49,180 nt of DNA from Leptospira biflexa (GTDB taxonomy: Bacteria > Spirochaetota > Leptospiria > Turneriellales > DYLW01). The stretch lies in assembly GCA_020721865.1 (NCBI GenBank), contig DYLW01000017.1, forward strand, positions 1 through 49,180. Reading direction: 5' to 3'. Made by a program: the position numbers and the translations under genes. Under the pieces are notes generated by a model. It was not told the origin of the DNA and searched no databases. It saw nothing but the letters and a program-made list of their open reading frames with translations. How positions within the stretch are numbered: position 1 is the stretch's first letter; the number at the start of each line of letters is the position of its first letter. Shown in pieces: positions 25,244 through 34,324 of this stretch.

Positions 25244-28200
25244 TTACCGTTCACCGTCATCGAACAGATAACCCAGCATTCCACCAATAACAGAAAGGGT
25301 CAACTGTCCGTTTTTATTTAACTGTTCCAACTCCGCAGTAAAGTCTTTTTTAATTTCCCGCTTGTTCAGGTAGTAAAAACTCACACCCTGCCAGAATTTC
25401 CTTTTCAGGGAAATCAAATGGTACACCTCCCACTGGTTTTGGGCTTTTATGCTGTAAAGAGATTTTTTCAAGCGAAACAAGGCGGATTCTCTGTAATACT
25501 GGTAAAAACTATCAACATTTGTCTGGAGAAATTTGGCCAGAAAGCGGGCCTCAATGTGCAGCCAGTTTTTGCCTATTTCTTCCACAATGACCGGATCCAG
25601 TTTTTCCGCCCAGGGTTCATTCCAGCGGGTGTCCTTCACCGGAGGCAGTTTCAAATCTTCTGGATGTATTTCTTTATCCGGAAAATAGATCAGTGCAATT
25701 TCCATCATCCGGAATAGAGAGTTTTCTATGACCCTGTAAAGGTTCATAATGGTGGCAACATCATAGGGGATGTCCAGTTTTCTGTCTATGGCGTTGGGGA
25801 AATAGGGTGCCAGCCGGAAATTTCCCGCATCCAGTGCCGCTGACGCTTTCATGTATAAATCAATGCTGCGGTTCACATCCAGATTCAGAAGAAATCGGGT
25901 CTTTTCAAAAAAACCAATACCGGCGTGGTCCACCACGTAGTTCACCATGAGAGTGGAGATGATTTCCCTGGCCAGATGGTGGCGGGGAAACAAATCTTTG
26001 TACGCAGCCAGTTCCGCAGGGAAATATCTTTCCAGAAAAAAACTGTCCAGAGACGGGATGTGCAGCCGGATTTCCCTCTGGGCATATAGCTTCACGGAGG
26101 CCATCAGATTGCAGAGCAAGGGGCGGGGCAGTCTGGATTCCTTGTGGATGATATTCAGGATTTCCAACTGGTCCGGAATGGCGGAGGCGTGCCGGTTGAT
26201 GATCTGCTCTTTTTCCAGAAATGGTGCACTATTGGCAATGAATTCCTGTTCTTCTTTCTCCAGAAACTGGTTATAGACAATGGCTTTATTCTGGATGAAA
26301 TTATTGGACAGGACCAGAGAAACCGCACTGGAGGAAATTTTCTGTAGAATCTGGTTTCTTTCCTCCATGGATTTTATCCGGCCTTCCTCCATCGCGAGCT
26401 TGAGGAGTATCTTCAGATTCACCTCATGGTCGGAAAGGTCCACGCCACCTGAATTATCCAAAGCGTCGGTGTTCACCAGTCCACCCAGGGAGGCAAATTC
26501 CATCCGGGCGGCAGGAGTAAGTCCCAGGTTACCGCCTTCCACCACCATTTTTGCCCGCAGATCTTTTGCATCCACCCGCACGGAATCATTGGTGAAATCC
26601 CCGGCGTCATGGTGGGTTTCCCAGGATGCCTTGATATATGTTCCAATTCCTCCGTTAAAAAGCATATCCACCGGAGCCTTTAAAATAACCGTGATGAGCT
26701 CCTCTCCGCTCATCGTGTCTTTATCTGTTCCCAGAGCTTTTTGGGCTTCCATAGAGAGAGATATGGATGCAGCACTTCTGGGGAAAATCCCGCCACCTTT
26801 GGATATCAGTTTGGGATTGTATTGATCCCAGCCCGATTTGGGGGTAGTAAACAATCGCTTTCTTTCCTGATATGATTTTTCCGGTTCCGGATTGGGATCC
26901 AGAAAAATATGGAGATGGTTAAATGCGGCCACCAGGCGGATTTTGTCTGAATAAATCATCCCGTTCCCAAAGACATCCCCGCCCATATCCCCTATGCCGC
27001 AAACGGTGAAGGCATCTTTAAAGACGTTCTTCCCCTCCAGAAAAAAGTTCCATCGGGCACTTTCCCATGCACCGTTGGCAGTAATCCCCAGATCTTTATG
27101 GTTATAACCCCGCTCCCCTCCGGAGGCAAAAGCATCCCCCAGCCAGAAACCTTTCTGGGTGGATATTTCATTGGCGTAATCGGAAAAAGAGGCAGTGCCC
27201 TTATCTGCGGCCACAACAAGGTATGGATCCGGATCGTCCAGAAAGACAGCAGAAGCTGGCCGCTGGATTCCGGCTGCGGTTAAATTATCCGTGATTTCCA
27301 ACAGAGCCGTCATAAATGTACGGTATGCCCAGACGCCGTTTTCCCGATTATTTTCCATCCCTTTTATGATGAAGCCACCTTTGGAGCCGGTGGGGATAAT
27401 AACGGTGTTCTTTGCCATCTGTGCTTTCCATAAGCCCCAGATCTCTGTCCGGAAATCATCCGGCCGGTCGGACCAGCGGATGCCACCACGGGCAATTCTC
27501 CCCCCTCTCAGATGCACGGCCTCCAGATGGGTATGGTAAACCCAGACCTCCACCATGGGCCGGGGTGTTTCCATAAATCCAACCGCCGATGAGGAAATTT
27601 TAAAGCTCAGATATTCTTTGCCATGGAAATAATTTGTCCGCAGCATGGAATCAATGATGGCTTTGAAATCATTGAAAATTTCTGTCTCCATCAGATTTTT
27701 CAGCGGAGTGGCGGCAATGCTTTCCTTCCGGAAACGGATAATATCCTCCAATGTGGCTTTTTCCCCCAGCGTCCGGCGGTCCTTTCGCAAAAATTTTTCC
27801 AGCAATGCCGGATCACTCACGGCGGGAAGAAAATGCAGCTCAAAATAATCCACAATGGAGCGGGACATATCCGGATTTTCTGTGAGTACTTTTTTTAGGG
27901 TGATCCGGGTATATTTTCTTTTTATCTGGAAAAGATAATTCACCAAAGCTTTCAGAAGGGTAACTTGGGTAATACAAAGCGGGCTACTCAAAACCAGGGC
28001 ATTGATAAAATCCGAATCTGTTTTCCCCAGAATGGCAGCGTTTATCGCGTGTTCCAATTTTTCTATATAAAATTCATCAGAGATGGGCTTGGAGTTATAC
28101 TCAAGATAAAATTTATATAGAAAAATCTGATTCTCCGGCATGGGAATGGAATAGCTGCGTTCTTCCAGTACCGTTAATCCCAGATAATCCAGCATGGGCA

Positions 28201-29788
28201 CCAGATATGTCAGGGAATATTCTTTTTGGGAATACAGATTCAGAATTGTCTTTCCATCCTTATAATCAATATCCAGAACAAATGGATTTGTTTTCATGGT
28301 AAGAATGTGGTGGAGATCATGGATGAAAACCGGAACATTGTGGTTGCTTTTATAATCATTGGGAATATACGCCAAAATATTCTCTTTAATTTCCGTGATT
28401 TTTTCTTTCTCGTATTTTAACTCCACGCTCTCGAAAGCAAGATCATCCCAGTCAAAAAGAAGACGCAAAATCTTATCTTCCATGGAAATCAAATTGTCCG
28501 GACTGATGTTCTTTGTTTGCTCCGCTGAGAGAAGGTCAAAAAAATGAAAAATAACGGAAGAAAGGACTCTCACTTCATGGTGGGTCACTTCCATTTTTAC
28601 TTCTTTCAGAAAATCCCGCGTCTTTTTTTCTATATTTTCATTATACTTGCCGATGGGCCATAATACCCCCAGATACATCCGGCCATTTTCCAGCGGAACC
28701 AACTTAACGGATGGCTCTCTGCTGATGCGGGCACTATTGATAACCCGAACCAGCGGGTACAGATTCGCAATTTTTTCCGCGAAACGGAATTCCAGAGGAA
28801 ACAGATTATACGCGAAAAGAAAATCTGTCTCGCTGGATGTGGAAACTCCCATCTCCTTGTTGGAGAAAAATTTTTCAATGCGGGCAAATAGGGTGGGAAT
28901 TTTTTCCGATGAAATACCCTCGGACTTGCGACTGAAAATCCCCGCAATATGAAAATCCTGGTCAATGGTAATCAGAAACAAAGGTTTCCGGCTCCGGATT
29001 CGGGTGAGCTGGCTTGTCCGTGCAAAGGATATCCCGGATTCCTTATCTTCATGGGAAAAACATTGGGTAAGTTTCATGTCCGGATGGATACGGAATATGC
29101 CTTGGCTGGTACGGGGGCTCTTTGTTCCCATAAAAATAAAGTGATCATCCAGAAGCCATTCAATAAATTTTCTGTTTTTGGGTTTAAATTTTGCTTCAAT
29201 GGAATAGCTCATGGCGGAAAAGTCAAACACCACCGTATGGATTTCCTGCAGGATCTGGTCCACCTCTTTGCGGATTGCTTCCGGATTTTTAATGTGGGAG
29301 GAGTCCAGAATAAAAACAGATAAAATTTCCTGCTCAAATCCTGGCTGGGGATTGGAGCGGGATGTGACGGAAGCGAGAATTCCCCCAAAACGAACGGTGC
29401 GTACGGAAAGAGTGATGATATTTCGGATGGAAATACCATTTTCCTGAAGGTAGTAAAGGAGGGAATCAGAAACAAACGGCATTTCCTTACTCTGTATCTC
29501 CAGGATCAGGGAGTTCTTCATCCAGACTTCGGTTTCTGAATAATCCACAATCTGGCTTTGGAAGGGATGGTCTTCATCCGGATTTTTTTTCAGAAAAAAG
29601 GAAAATCGGTTTACGAGGTGAGTGGTGGCATCATCTTTGGAGAGAAATCCGGCAATTTCCGCCGGGAGCATGGGAAGATACAACCGGGAAAAATCCAGAA
29701 ACAGGGAGGAGTGTTCCGGGGGTATGGACTTGGGCAACAGACTTTTCAGGTTCTTTTCAAGGTATTCCAGATATTCTGTGGTTTCCAT
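25244..29788 (-). CDS. gdhB: large NAD-dependent glutamate dehydrogenase
   Basis: A 1514-residue enzyme of the bacterial large (about 170-180 kDa) NAD-GDH class, which oxidatively deaminates glutamate to 2-oxoglutarate and ammonium. The first 700 residues are the class-specific regulatory region with ACT-like segments. The catalytic core is unmistakable near residues 765-815: GGRIARGGIRWSDRPDDF, then TEIWGLWKAQMAKNTVIIP and GSKGGFIIKG. The nucleotide-binding half follows (DDPDPYLVVAADKGTASFSD, CGIGDMGGDVFGNGM). The length is at the shorter end for the class. AAGGA precedes ATG 29788. The mRNA leader holds two inverted repeats, one of which could cover that site. It is the promoter-proximal gene of a four-gene run and is a natural partner of amtB-glnB nearby. 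Confidence 0.97.
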   Translation of the reverse strand: METTEYLEYLEKNLKSLLPKSIPPEHSSLFLDFSRLYLPMLPAEIAGFLSKDDATTHLVNRFSFFLKKNPDEDHPFQSQIVDYSETEVWMKNSLILEIQSKEMPFVSDSLLYYLQENGISIRNIITLSVRTVRFGGILASVTSRSNPQPGFEQEILSVFILDSSHIKNPEAIRKEVDQILQEIHTVVFDFSAMSYSIEAKFKPKNRKFIEWLLDDHFIFMGTKSPRTSQGIFRIHPDMKLTQCFSHEDKESGISFARTSQLTRIRSRKPLFLITIDQDFHIAGIFSRKSEGISSEKIPTLFARIEKFFSNKEMGVSTSSETDFLFAYNLFPLEFRFAEKIANLYPLVRVINSARISREPSVKLVPLENGRMYLGVLWPIGKYNENIEKKTRDFLKEVKMEVTHHEVRVLSSVIFHFFDLLSAEQTKNISPDNLISMEDKILRLLFDWDDLAFESVELKYEKEKITEIKENILAYIPNDYKSNHNVPVFIHDLHHILTMKTNPFVLDIDYKDGKTILNLYSQKEYSLTYLVPMLDYLGLTVLEERSYSIPMPENQIFLYKFYLEYNSKPISDEFYIEKLEHAINAAILGKTDSDFINALVLSSPLCITQVTLLKALVNYLFQIKRKYTRITLKKVLTENPDMSRSIVDYFELHFLPAVSDPALLEKFLRKDRRTLGEKATLEDIIRFRKESIAATPLKNLMETEIFNDFKAIIDSMLRTNYFHGKEYLSFKISSSAVGFMETPRPMVEVWVYHTHLEAVHLRGGRIARGGIRWSDRPDDFRTEIWGLWKAQMAKNTVIIPTGSKGGFIIKGMENNRENGVWAYRTFMTALLEITDNLTAAGIQRPASAVFLDDPDPYLVVAADKGTASFSDYANEISTQKGFWLGDAFASGGERGYNHKDLGITANGAWESARWNFFLEGKNVFKDAFTVCGIGDMGGDVFGNGMIYSDKIRLVAAFNHLHIFLDPNPEPEKSYQERKRLFTTPKSGWDQYNPKLISKGGGIFPRSAASISLSMEAQKALGTDKDTMSGEELITVILKAPVDMLFNGGIGTYIKASWETHHDAGDFTNDSVRVDAKDLRAKMVVEGGNLGLTPAARMEFASLGGLVNTDALDNSGGVDLSDHEVNLKILLKLAMEEGRIKSMEERNQILQKISSSAVSLVLSNNFIQNKAIVYNQFLEKEEQEFIANSAPFLEKEQIINRHASAIPDQLEILNIIHKESRLPRPLLCNLMASVKLYAQREIRLHIPSLDSFFLERYFPAELAAYKDLFPRHHLAREIISTLMVNYVVDHAGIGFFEKTRFLLNLDVNRSIDLYMKASAALDAGNFRLAPYFPNAIDRKLDIPYDVATIMNLYRVIENSLFRMMEIALIYFPDKEIHPEDLKLPPVKDTRWNEPWAEKLDPVIVEEIGKNWLHIEARFLAKFLQTNVDSFYQYYRESALFRLKKSLYSIKAQNQWEVYHLISLKRKFWQGVSFYYLNKREIKKDFTAELEQLNKNGQLTLSVIGGMLGYLFDDGER

Positions 29789-29791
29789 AGT

Positions 29792-29823
29792 CCTTTATAG
29801 CATAAAGGTTGTATTATGCAACC
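29792..29823. promoter_or_regulatory. two inverted repeats between divergent gdhB and trpB
   Basis: CCTTTAT-AGC-ATAAAGG at 29792-29808 is a perfect 7-bp-arm palindrome. GGTTG-N7-CAACC at 29807-29823 abuts it. On the gdhB mRNA the first hairpin includes the AAAGG of the ribosome binding site, so it could hinder translation. Alternatively these are operators in the short divergent promoter region. There is no direct evidence for either. Confidence 0.4.
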
Positions 29824-29865
29824 AAAAAATTCTTTACGGGATACCCAAAAACCCCGGAATTCGGC

Positions 29866-31062
29866 ATGGTTAAAAGACCGGATACGATGGGTTATTTTGG
29901 AAAATTCGGAGGCCGATTTGTATCCGAACTGCTCTTGGGGGTTTTGGAGGATCTGGAAAAATCCTATCTCCAGTTCCGCAAATCGGGACAAAAAGAACTC
30001 AACCGTATGTTATCGGAATACGGAGGGCGTCCCAGTCTCCTTTACCACGCCGCCAGTTTATCCCAAAAATGGGGTGCAAAGGTGTATCTCAAGCGAGAGG
30101 ATATGAACCATACGGGTTCCCATAAAATTAATAATGTTATCGGGCAGGGGCTTCTGACCCGCTTTATGGGCAAAAAACGCATCATTGCGGAGACGGGAGC
30201 CGGTCAGCATGGAGTGGCCGCCGCTACCATTGGGGCACTTATGGGTTTTGAGACAGTGGTGTATATGGGGCAGGAGGATATGCGGCGGCAGGAACTCAAC
30301 GTTTTCCGGATGAATCTGCTGGGGGCAAAAGTCATCGGCTCCGGAGATGAGAATGGAACCCTCCGGGACGCGGTGAATGATGCCCTGCGGGATTGGGCAC
30401 ACAACGCGGATCATACGCATTATTTAGTGGGTTCTGTTATTGGGCCACATCCGTTCCCGTGGATTGTCCGCGAGCTGCAATCTGTAATCGGGAAGGAAAC
30501 CCGTGCCCAGATTATAAAAGCGGAGGGACGGCTTCCGGATGCCTTGTTTGCCTGCGTGGGTGGTGGCTCCAATTCTATGGGTATGTTTTATCCTTTCCTG
30601 GGCGATAAAGAAGTCCAGAAATACGGAGTGGAAGCCGGCGGTAAATCCATGAAAAGCGGAGAACACGCCGCCGCCCTGGAAGCGGGTTCCCCCGGTATTC
30701 TGCATGGTGCTCTCACATATCTGGTGCAGGATAAAGAAGGGATGATCTCCCCTGTCCATTCTATATCCGCAGGGCTGGATTATCCTGGAGTGGGTCCGGA
30801 GCATTCCTATCTCAAGGAAAGCGGAGAAGTTCAGTATGTTGCTATTTCTGACAAAGAAACTATTGTCGCCTTTCAGGAATTATCCCTTGCGGAGGGAATC
30901 ATACCGGCTCTGGAAAGTGCCCATGCCATAGCATACGCAAAAAAATGGGTAGCAGAATATACAGAAAAAAACCCCGGCCAGAAACCGATGATTGTCATCA
31001 ATCTCTCCGGACGAGGGGATAAAGACGTGCATGAAGTAAAAGATATTCTTTCCGGTAAATGA
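29866..31062 (+). CDS. trpB: tryptophan synthase beta chain
   Basis: A 398-residue TrpB1-type enzyme (indole plus serine to tryptophan). The PLP lysine is in GSHKINNVIGQ, the phosphate loop is GGGSNSMGMF, and MGYFGKFGGRFVSELLL at the start and EGIIPALESAHAIAYA near the end are diagnostic. I chose ATG 29866 because homology begins there and it gives the normal length. An in-frame TTG at 29809 would add 19 unneeded residues. No trpA or other trp gene is adjacent. Instead it overlaps a lipoate ligase gene (ATGA). It may serve with a distant TrpA or as an indole-salvage enzyme. Confidence 0.96.
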   Translation: MVKRPDTMGYFGKFGGRFVSELLLGVLEDLEKSYLQFRKSGQKELNRMLSEYGGRPSLLYHAASLSQKWGAKVYLKREDMNHTGSHKINNVIGQGLLTRFMGKKRIIAETGAGQHGVAAATIGALMGFETVVYMGQEDMRRQELNVFRMNLLGAKVIGSGDENGTLRDAVNDALRDWAHNADHTHYLVGSVIGPHPFPWIVRELQSVIGKETRAQIIKAEGRLPDALFACVGGGSNSMGMFYPFLGDKEVQKYGVEAGGKSMKSGEHAAALEAGSPGILHGALTYLVQDKEGMISPVHSISAGLDYPGVGPEHSYLKESGEVQYVAISDKETIVAFQELSLAEGIIPALESAHAIAYAKKWVAEYTEKNPGQKPMIVINLSGRGDKDVHEVKDILSGK

Positions 31063-31766
31063 TCCAGATTCGGAGTCATTGCACATCGGCTTTCCGGAAC
31101 CTGAAAGCGGAAACAGACATTATAGAAAATAATATGTTCCCCGGCCAGGCAGTCCTTTTTTTTTATGAGAATGCCCCGGCGGTGATTCTGGGGAAATACC
31201 AGGATCCGGATGCGGAAGTCTATGCCCGGAAAAAACGGTATCCGGTTTATCATCGGCTTTCCGGAGGGGGTGCCGTGGTCCATGCTCCGGATATTCTGAA
31301 TTACTCCCTGATTCTGCCCATGTCCAGGTATCCTCAATTTTTTAATATAGAAAAATCATATTCGGATATACTGGGTGGAATCATCAATTCTTTCAGGGAT
31401 TCCTCCTATGCAAATCTCAATCTCCGGCTGGCCGGTATTTCCGATATTTGTCTTCAGCAAAGAGGGGAATGCCGGAAAATTTCCGGAAATTCCCAGGCCA
31501 GAAAAAAGGGACGGCTGTTGCATCATGGAACATTTATTTGTAAAAGACCACCGGACTCTCTGGTGTATACCCTCCGTCCGCCGGCTGTCCGTCCGGAATA
31601 CCGAGAGAATAAAACGCACCGGGATTTTATGATCCAGTATTCACCTTTGGGTGACTGTCCCCATGTCAGAAAAATTATCACAAAAGCCATGGAAAAACTG
31701 CTGGAAGAAAAAATAACAGATATGTCAGGAATTTTTCATCACGGTAAATTCCACACGACGGTTTAG
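31059..31766 (+). CDS. lplA: lipoate-protein ligase A family protein
   Basis: A 235-residue BPL/LPL-type ligase domain without the C-terminal accessory domain of E. coli LplA. Family marks are AVILGKYQDPDAEV, the lipoyl-AMP loop RLSGGGAVVHAPDILNYS (usually RRxSGGGAVYHD.GN.N) and catalytic Lys in RKISGNSQARKKGRLLHHG. It would attach lipoate or octanoate to E2 or GcvH domains. The start overlaps the trpB stop as ATGA. The 3' end overlaps the convergent OmpA-family gene by 42 bases, unusually long, though both frames look intact. Confidence 0.92.
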   Translation: MIQIRSHCTSAFRNLKAETDIIENNMFPGQAVLFFYENAPAVILGKYQDPDAEVYARKKRYPVYHRLSGGGAVVHAPDILNYSLILPMSRYPQFFNIEKSYSDILGGIINSFRDSSYANLNLRLAGISDICLQQRGECRKISGNSQARKKGRLLHHGTFICKRPPDSLVYTLRPPAVRPEYRENKTHRDFMIQYSPLGDCPHVRKIITKAMEKLLEEKITDMSGIFHHGKFHTTV

Positions 31767-33248
31767 CGACCTGCCTTTTTCTGTGTCATTCGCTGCAATG
31801 GGCTTTGTGTCCCCATAGCCGTTTGTCTGGATTCTTTGCGATTGGATTTTCTTCTCCACCAGATAATTTTTAACGGCTACCGCCCGTCTTCTGGACAGCT
31901 CCATATTATATTCCCGGTTGCCGGTGGAGTCTGTGTGGCCGGAAATTTCAATGGCCATTTGTGGATTTGTCTGAAGCACTTCCGCCAGATTATTCAGCTC
32001 TTCAAAGGACTCCGGTTTGATGATATGGGAATTATAATCAAAAAATATATTCTGCAAAACCAGGGTGGCTTTCTGTGCGAGTGCAGTGAGAGTAAATTTC
32101 TCATGACGTTTTTCTCCTGCGGCCAGGGAAAATTTTCTGGACATGGGAAAATATCCATCCTTTGCGGCTTTTGCCGTAAATTCCCCTGCCGATGGGGCAA
32201 TCCAGGTAAAATGGCCTCTTTCATCAGTTTTTACGGCGGAACGGGAAAGACCCTTTCCGGAAAAATACAGGACACCGGAAACTTCTTTTCCTTCAGAATC
32301 AACAAGCACGCCGGTTATTACGGGTACATCCATTGGCCGGAATTTTTCCGGGATTTTTATCTGGTATAAATCCTTGCTGCCGGCAACATCGGAGGAAAAA
32401 ACCGCATACTGACCGCCGGGAGCAATCACATAATTTATATCATTTCTTTTTGTGTTGATTTTATTGCCCAGGTTTTCCGGAATACTCCAGTTCTGCCAGG
32501 TGTCATCCAGACGCCGGGAGACATAAGTGTCGTAACCGCCCCATCCGCCGGGACGATTGCTGGCAAAATACAGGCTACGCATATCCTTTGCCAGAAACGG
32601 GGTCACCTCCTGGTGCAGGGAATTCACATTGGAGCCAATATTCATCGGCTCTGTCCATTCACCATTTTTCTCCAGAAAACTCACATAGATATCCATTTTC
32701 CCATAAGTATCCGATCTTTCCATATTCAGTATCAGGACTTTTTCATCGGAAGAAATGTGATAATTCACCAGATTGGAATAATTATAATAGTTCTGGATTT
32801 TCATGGGTTGTGGCCACTGCCAGGCATCGTTTTTCCGGCGGGTTTTGGAAACCCCGGGAAAAATTTTCCCATCCGGAGAATACATATTGCCGATGTAAAG
32901 AACAGAGCCATCAGAAGAAGCACCAATGGGGAAGTCATAGGTCTGGCTGTTGAACCCTCCGGCAAGGTGAGCCGGCGTGCTCCAACCGTTTTTCCGAAGA
33001 TGAGAAACCCAGATATCCTGGTCATCCGGCAGGTTTTTTACTCCCGTATTTTCCGGATGTCCTTCCCTGCAGAAATACAGCGTCTTTCCATCCATGGAAA
33101 AAACCGGGGCCAGCTCATCGGACGAGGAGTTGATTTCTCTGGATATGGACCGGGGATGGTATTCATCATCCGCCCGTACAGCGGGAATCACCAGAACTCC
33201 CGCCCCAAAAAGGAGCAGTCCCCAACGAAGTTTTTTTCCCATTCCCAT
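31725..33248 (-). CDS. OmpA-family protein with PD40-like propeller and carboxypeptidase-regulatory-like domain
   Basis: A 507-residue envelope protein. The signal peptide covers residues 1-26 (LRWGLLLFGAGVLVIPAVRA). Residues about 40-300 hold WD40/PD40-like beta repeats (ELAPVFSMDGKTLYFCRE, VTPFLAKDMRSLYFASNR, INYVIAPGGQYAVFSSD). Residues about 305-385 are a carboxypeptidase-regulatory-like fold (GVLVDSEGKEVSGVLYFSG). Residues about 395-507 are the OmpA peptidoglycan-binding domain with IEISGHTDSTGNREYNMELS and RRAVAVKNYL. It probably links an outer-membrane complex to peptidoglycan. It is convergent with lplA. The start is uncertain by two codons, as ATG occurs at 33248 and 33242. Confidence 0.93.
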   Translation of the reverse strand: MGMGKKLRWGLLLFGAGVLVIPAVRADDEYHPRSISREINSSSDELAPVFSMDGKTLYFCREGHPENTGVKNLPDDQDIWVSHLRKNGWSTPAHLAGGFNSQTYDFPIGASSDGSVLYIGNMYSPDGKIFPGVSKTRRKNDAWQWPQPMKIQNYYNYSNLVNYHISSDEKVLILNMERSDTYGKMDIYVSFLEKNGEWTEPMNIGSNVNSLHQEVTPFLAKDMRSLYFASNRPGGWGGYDTYVSRRLDDTWQNWSIPENLGNKINTKRNDINYVIAPGGQYAVFSSDVAGSKDLYQIKIPEKFRPMDVPVITGVLVDSEGKEVSGVLYFSGKGLSRSAVKTDERGHFTWIAPSAGEFTAKAAKDGYFPMSRKFSLAAGEKRHEKFTLTALAQKATLVLQNIFFDYNSHIIKPESFEELNNLAEVLQTNPQMAIEISGHTDSTGNREYNMELSRRRAVAVKNYLVEKKIQSQRIQTNGYGDTKPIAANDTEKGRSLNRRVEFTVMKNS

Positions 33249-33404
33249 CGGTTTATTATCGGAAAAACAGAAAAAAACTTTATTGGGAAGAACGGTCGCC
33301 CTCCGGAGATCGAACCGAGGTGCCCCGCAGAAAATCCGGGGTTTTCCTGAAATAATTCTTGATTATCACTCTGAATTATAAAAAATGGATCAGTTTTTAA
33401 AGCT

Positions 33405-33420
33405 ATTCTAATTTTAGAAT
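33405..33420. promoter_or_regulatory. 16-bp palindrome upstream of nfnAB
   Basis: ATTCTAA-TT-TTAGAAT is a perfect inverted repeat with 7-bp arms, ending 44 bases before the nfnA start and downstream of a TATAAA at 33377-33382 that could be a -10 box. The arms resemble operator half-sites of Fur/PerR-type repressors. Identity of the regulator is a guess. Confidence 0.4.
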
Positions 33421-33464
33421 GAGAATACCAAATAGATGGCGATCGGAAAAAAATGGAGACAACG

Positions 33465-34310
33465 ATGGTAGAAACCCAGTATAAACAGTCATATCGTATC
33501 CGAAAAAAGGAATTTCTTTGTCCGGGGACATACTTTTTCCAGATTGAAGCCCCTTTTATTGCTAAAAAAATTCAGGCGGGACAATTTATCATACTCCGGC
33601 CCAACGCCAACAGTGAGAGGATTCCCATTTCCGTCTGTGGCTGGGATGAAAAAGAAGGCTATATTGAAATCATCATATCACAAGCGGGGAGGACATCCGC
33701 AGAGGCCATCCGTAAAGAAAAGGGAGAATCTTTCATGGACGTGGTGGGGCCTCTTGGGGTCCGATCCCATGTCTCCAAATACGAGGGGGCGGCTGTGGTT
33801 CTGGGTGGAGGCTATGGAGCCGGTGCGGTTTTGCCCACGGCACGGGACTTAAAGAAACTGGGGAATAGAGTCATCGGCGTTGTGGGAGCCCGGAGTAAGG
33901 AACTGGTTTTAATGGAAAGCCGGATGCGGGAAGTCTGCGATGAGGTTTATATAACCACCAATGACGGTTCCGCCGGCATCAAGGGCTTTGTCACCGATGC
34001 TCTCAAAGTAATTATGGAAAAAGAAAAAGTGTCCACCACTCTGGCCGTGGGTCCCGTGCCCATGATGAAAGCAGTCGCGGATCTCACAAAAACCCATGGC
34101 ATCGAATCTTGGGTTTCCCTGAACGCCATTATGGTGGACGGAACCGGTATGTGCGGAGCGTGCCGGGTAACGGTGGATGATAAAACCCGTTTTGCCTGTT
34201 TCCACGGACCGGATTTTAACGGCCACAGAGTGGATTTTGATGAATTGATGAAACGCCAGGCAATGTTTAAAAACCAGGAAAAAATCGCCCTGGAAGCGGT
34301 GTCCGGTTGA
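33465..34310 (+). CDS. nfnA: NfnA-type ferredoxin:NADP oxidoreductase alpha subunit (FAD/NAD and 2Fe-2S)
   Basis: A 281-residue flavoprotein of the dihydroorotate dehydrogenase electron-transfer/NfnA/SudB class. The FAD domain has RIPISVCGWDE (RxPxS motif), the NAD domain GGGYGAGAVLPTA, and the C-terminal 2Fe-2S-binding segment is the hallmark MVDGTGMCGACRVTVDDKTR...CFHGPDFNGHRVDF. The start at 33465 follows GGAGA. The in-frame ATG at 33453 lacks a binding site. It is 14 bases upstream of nfnB. The pair would transfer electrons between NADH, ferredoxin and NADPH (electron-bifurcating transhydrogenase) or act as a sulfide dehydrogenase. Sequence alone does not separate these. Confidence 0.9.
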   Translation: MVETQYKQSYRIRKKEFLCPGTYFFQIEAPFIAKKIQAGQFIILRPNANSERIPISVCGWDEKEGYIEIIISQAGRTSAEAIRKEKGESFMDVVGPLGVRSHVSKYEGAAVVLGGGYGAGAVLPTARDLKKLGNRVIGVVGARSKELVLMESRMREVCDEVYITTNDGSAGIKGFVTDALKVIMEKEKVSTTLAVGPVPMMKAVADLTKTHGIESWVSLNAIMVDGTGMCGACRVTVDDKTRFACFHGPDFNGHRVDFDELMKRQAMFKNQEKIALEAVSG

Positions 34311-34324
34311 GACGGGAGAAACTT

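Noticed and set aside
33295..33345. Possible tRNA T-arm on the minus strand (GGTTCGATC)
   Set aside because: The flanking bases do not form the five-pair T stem and no acceptor or anticodon arm can be drawn.
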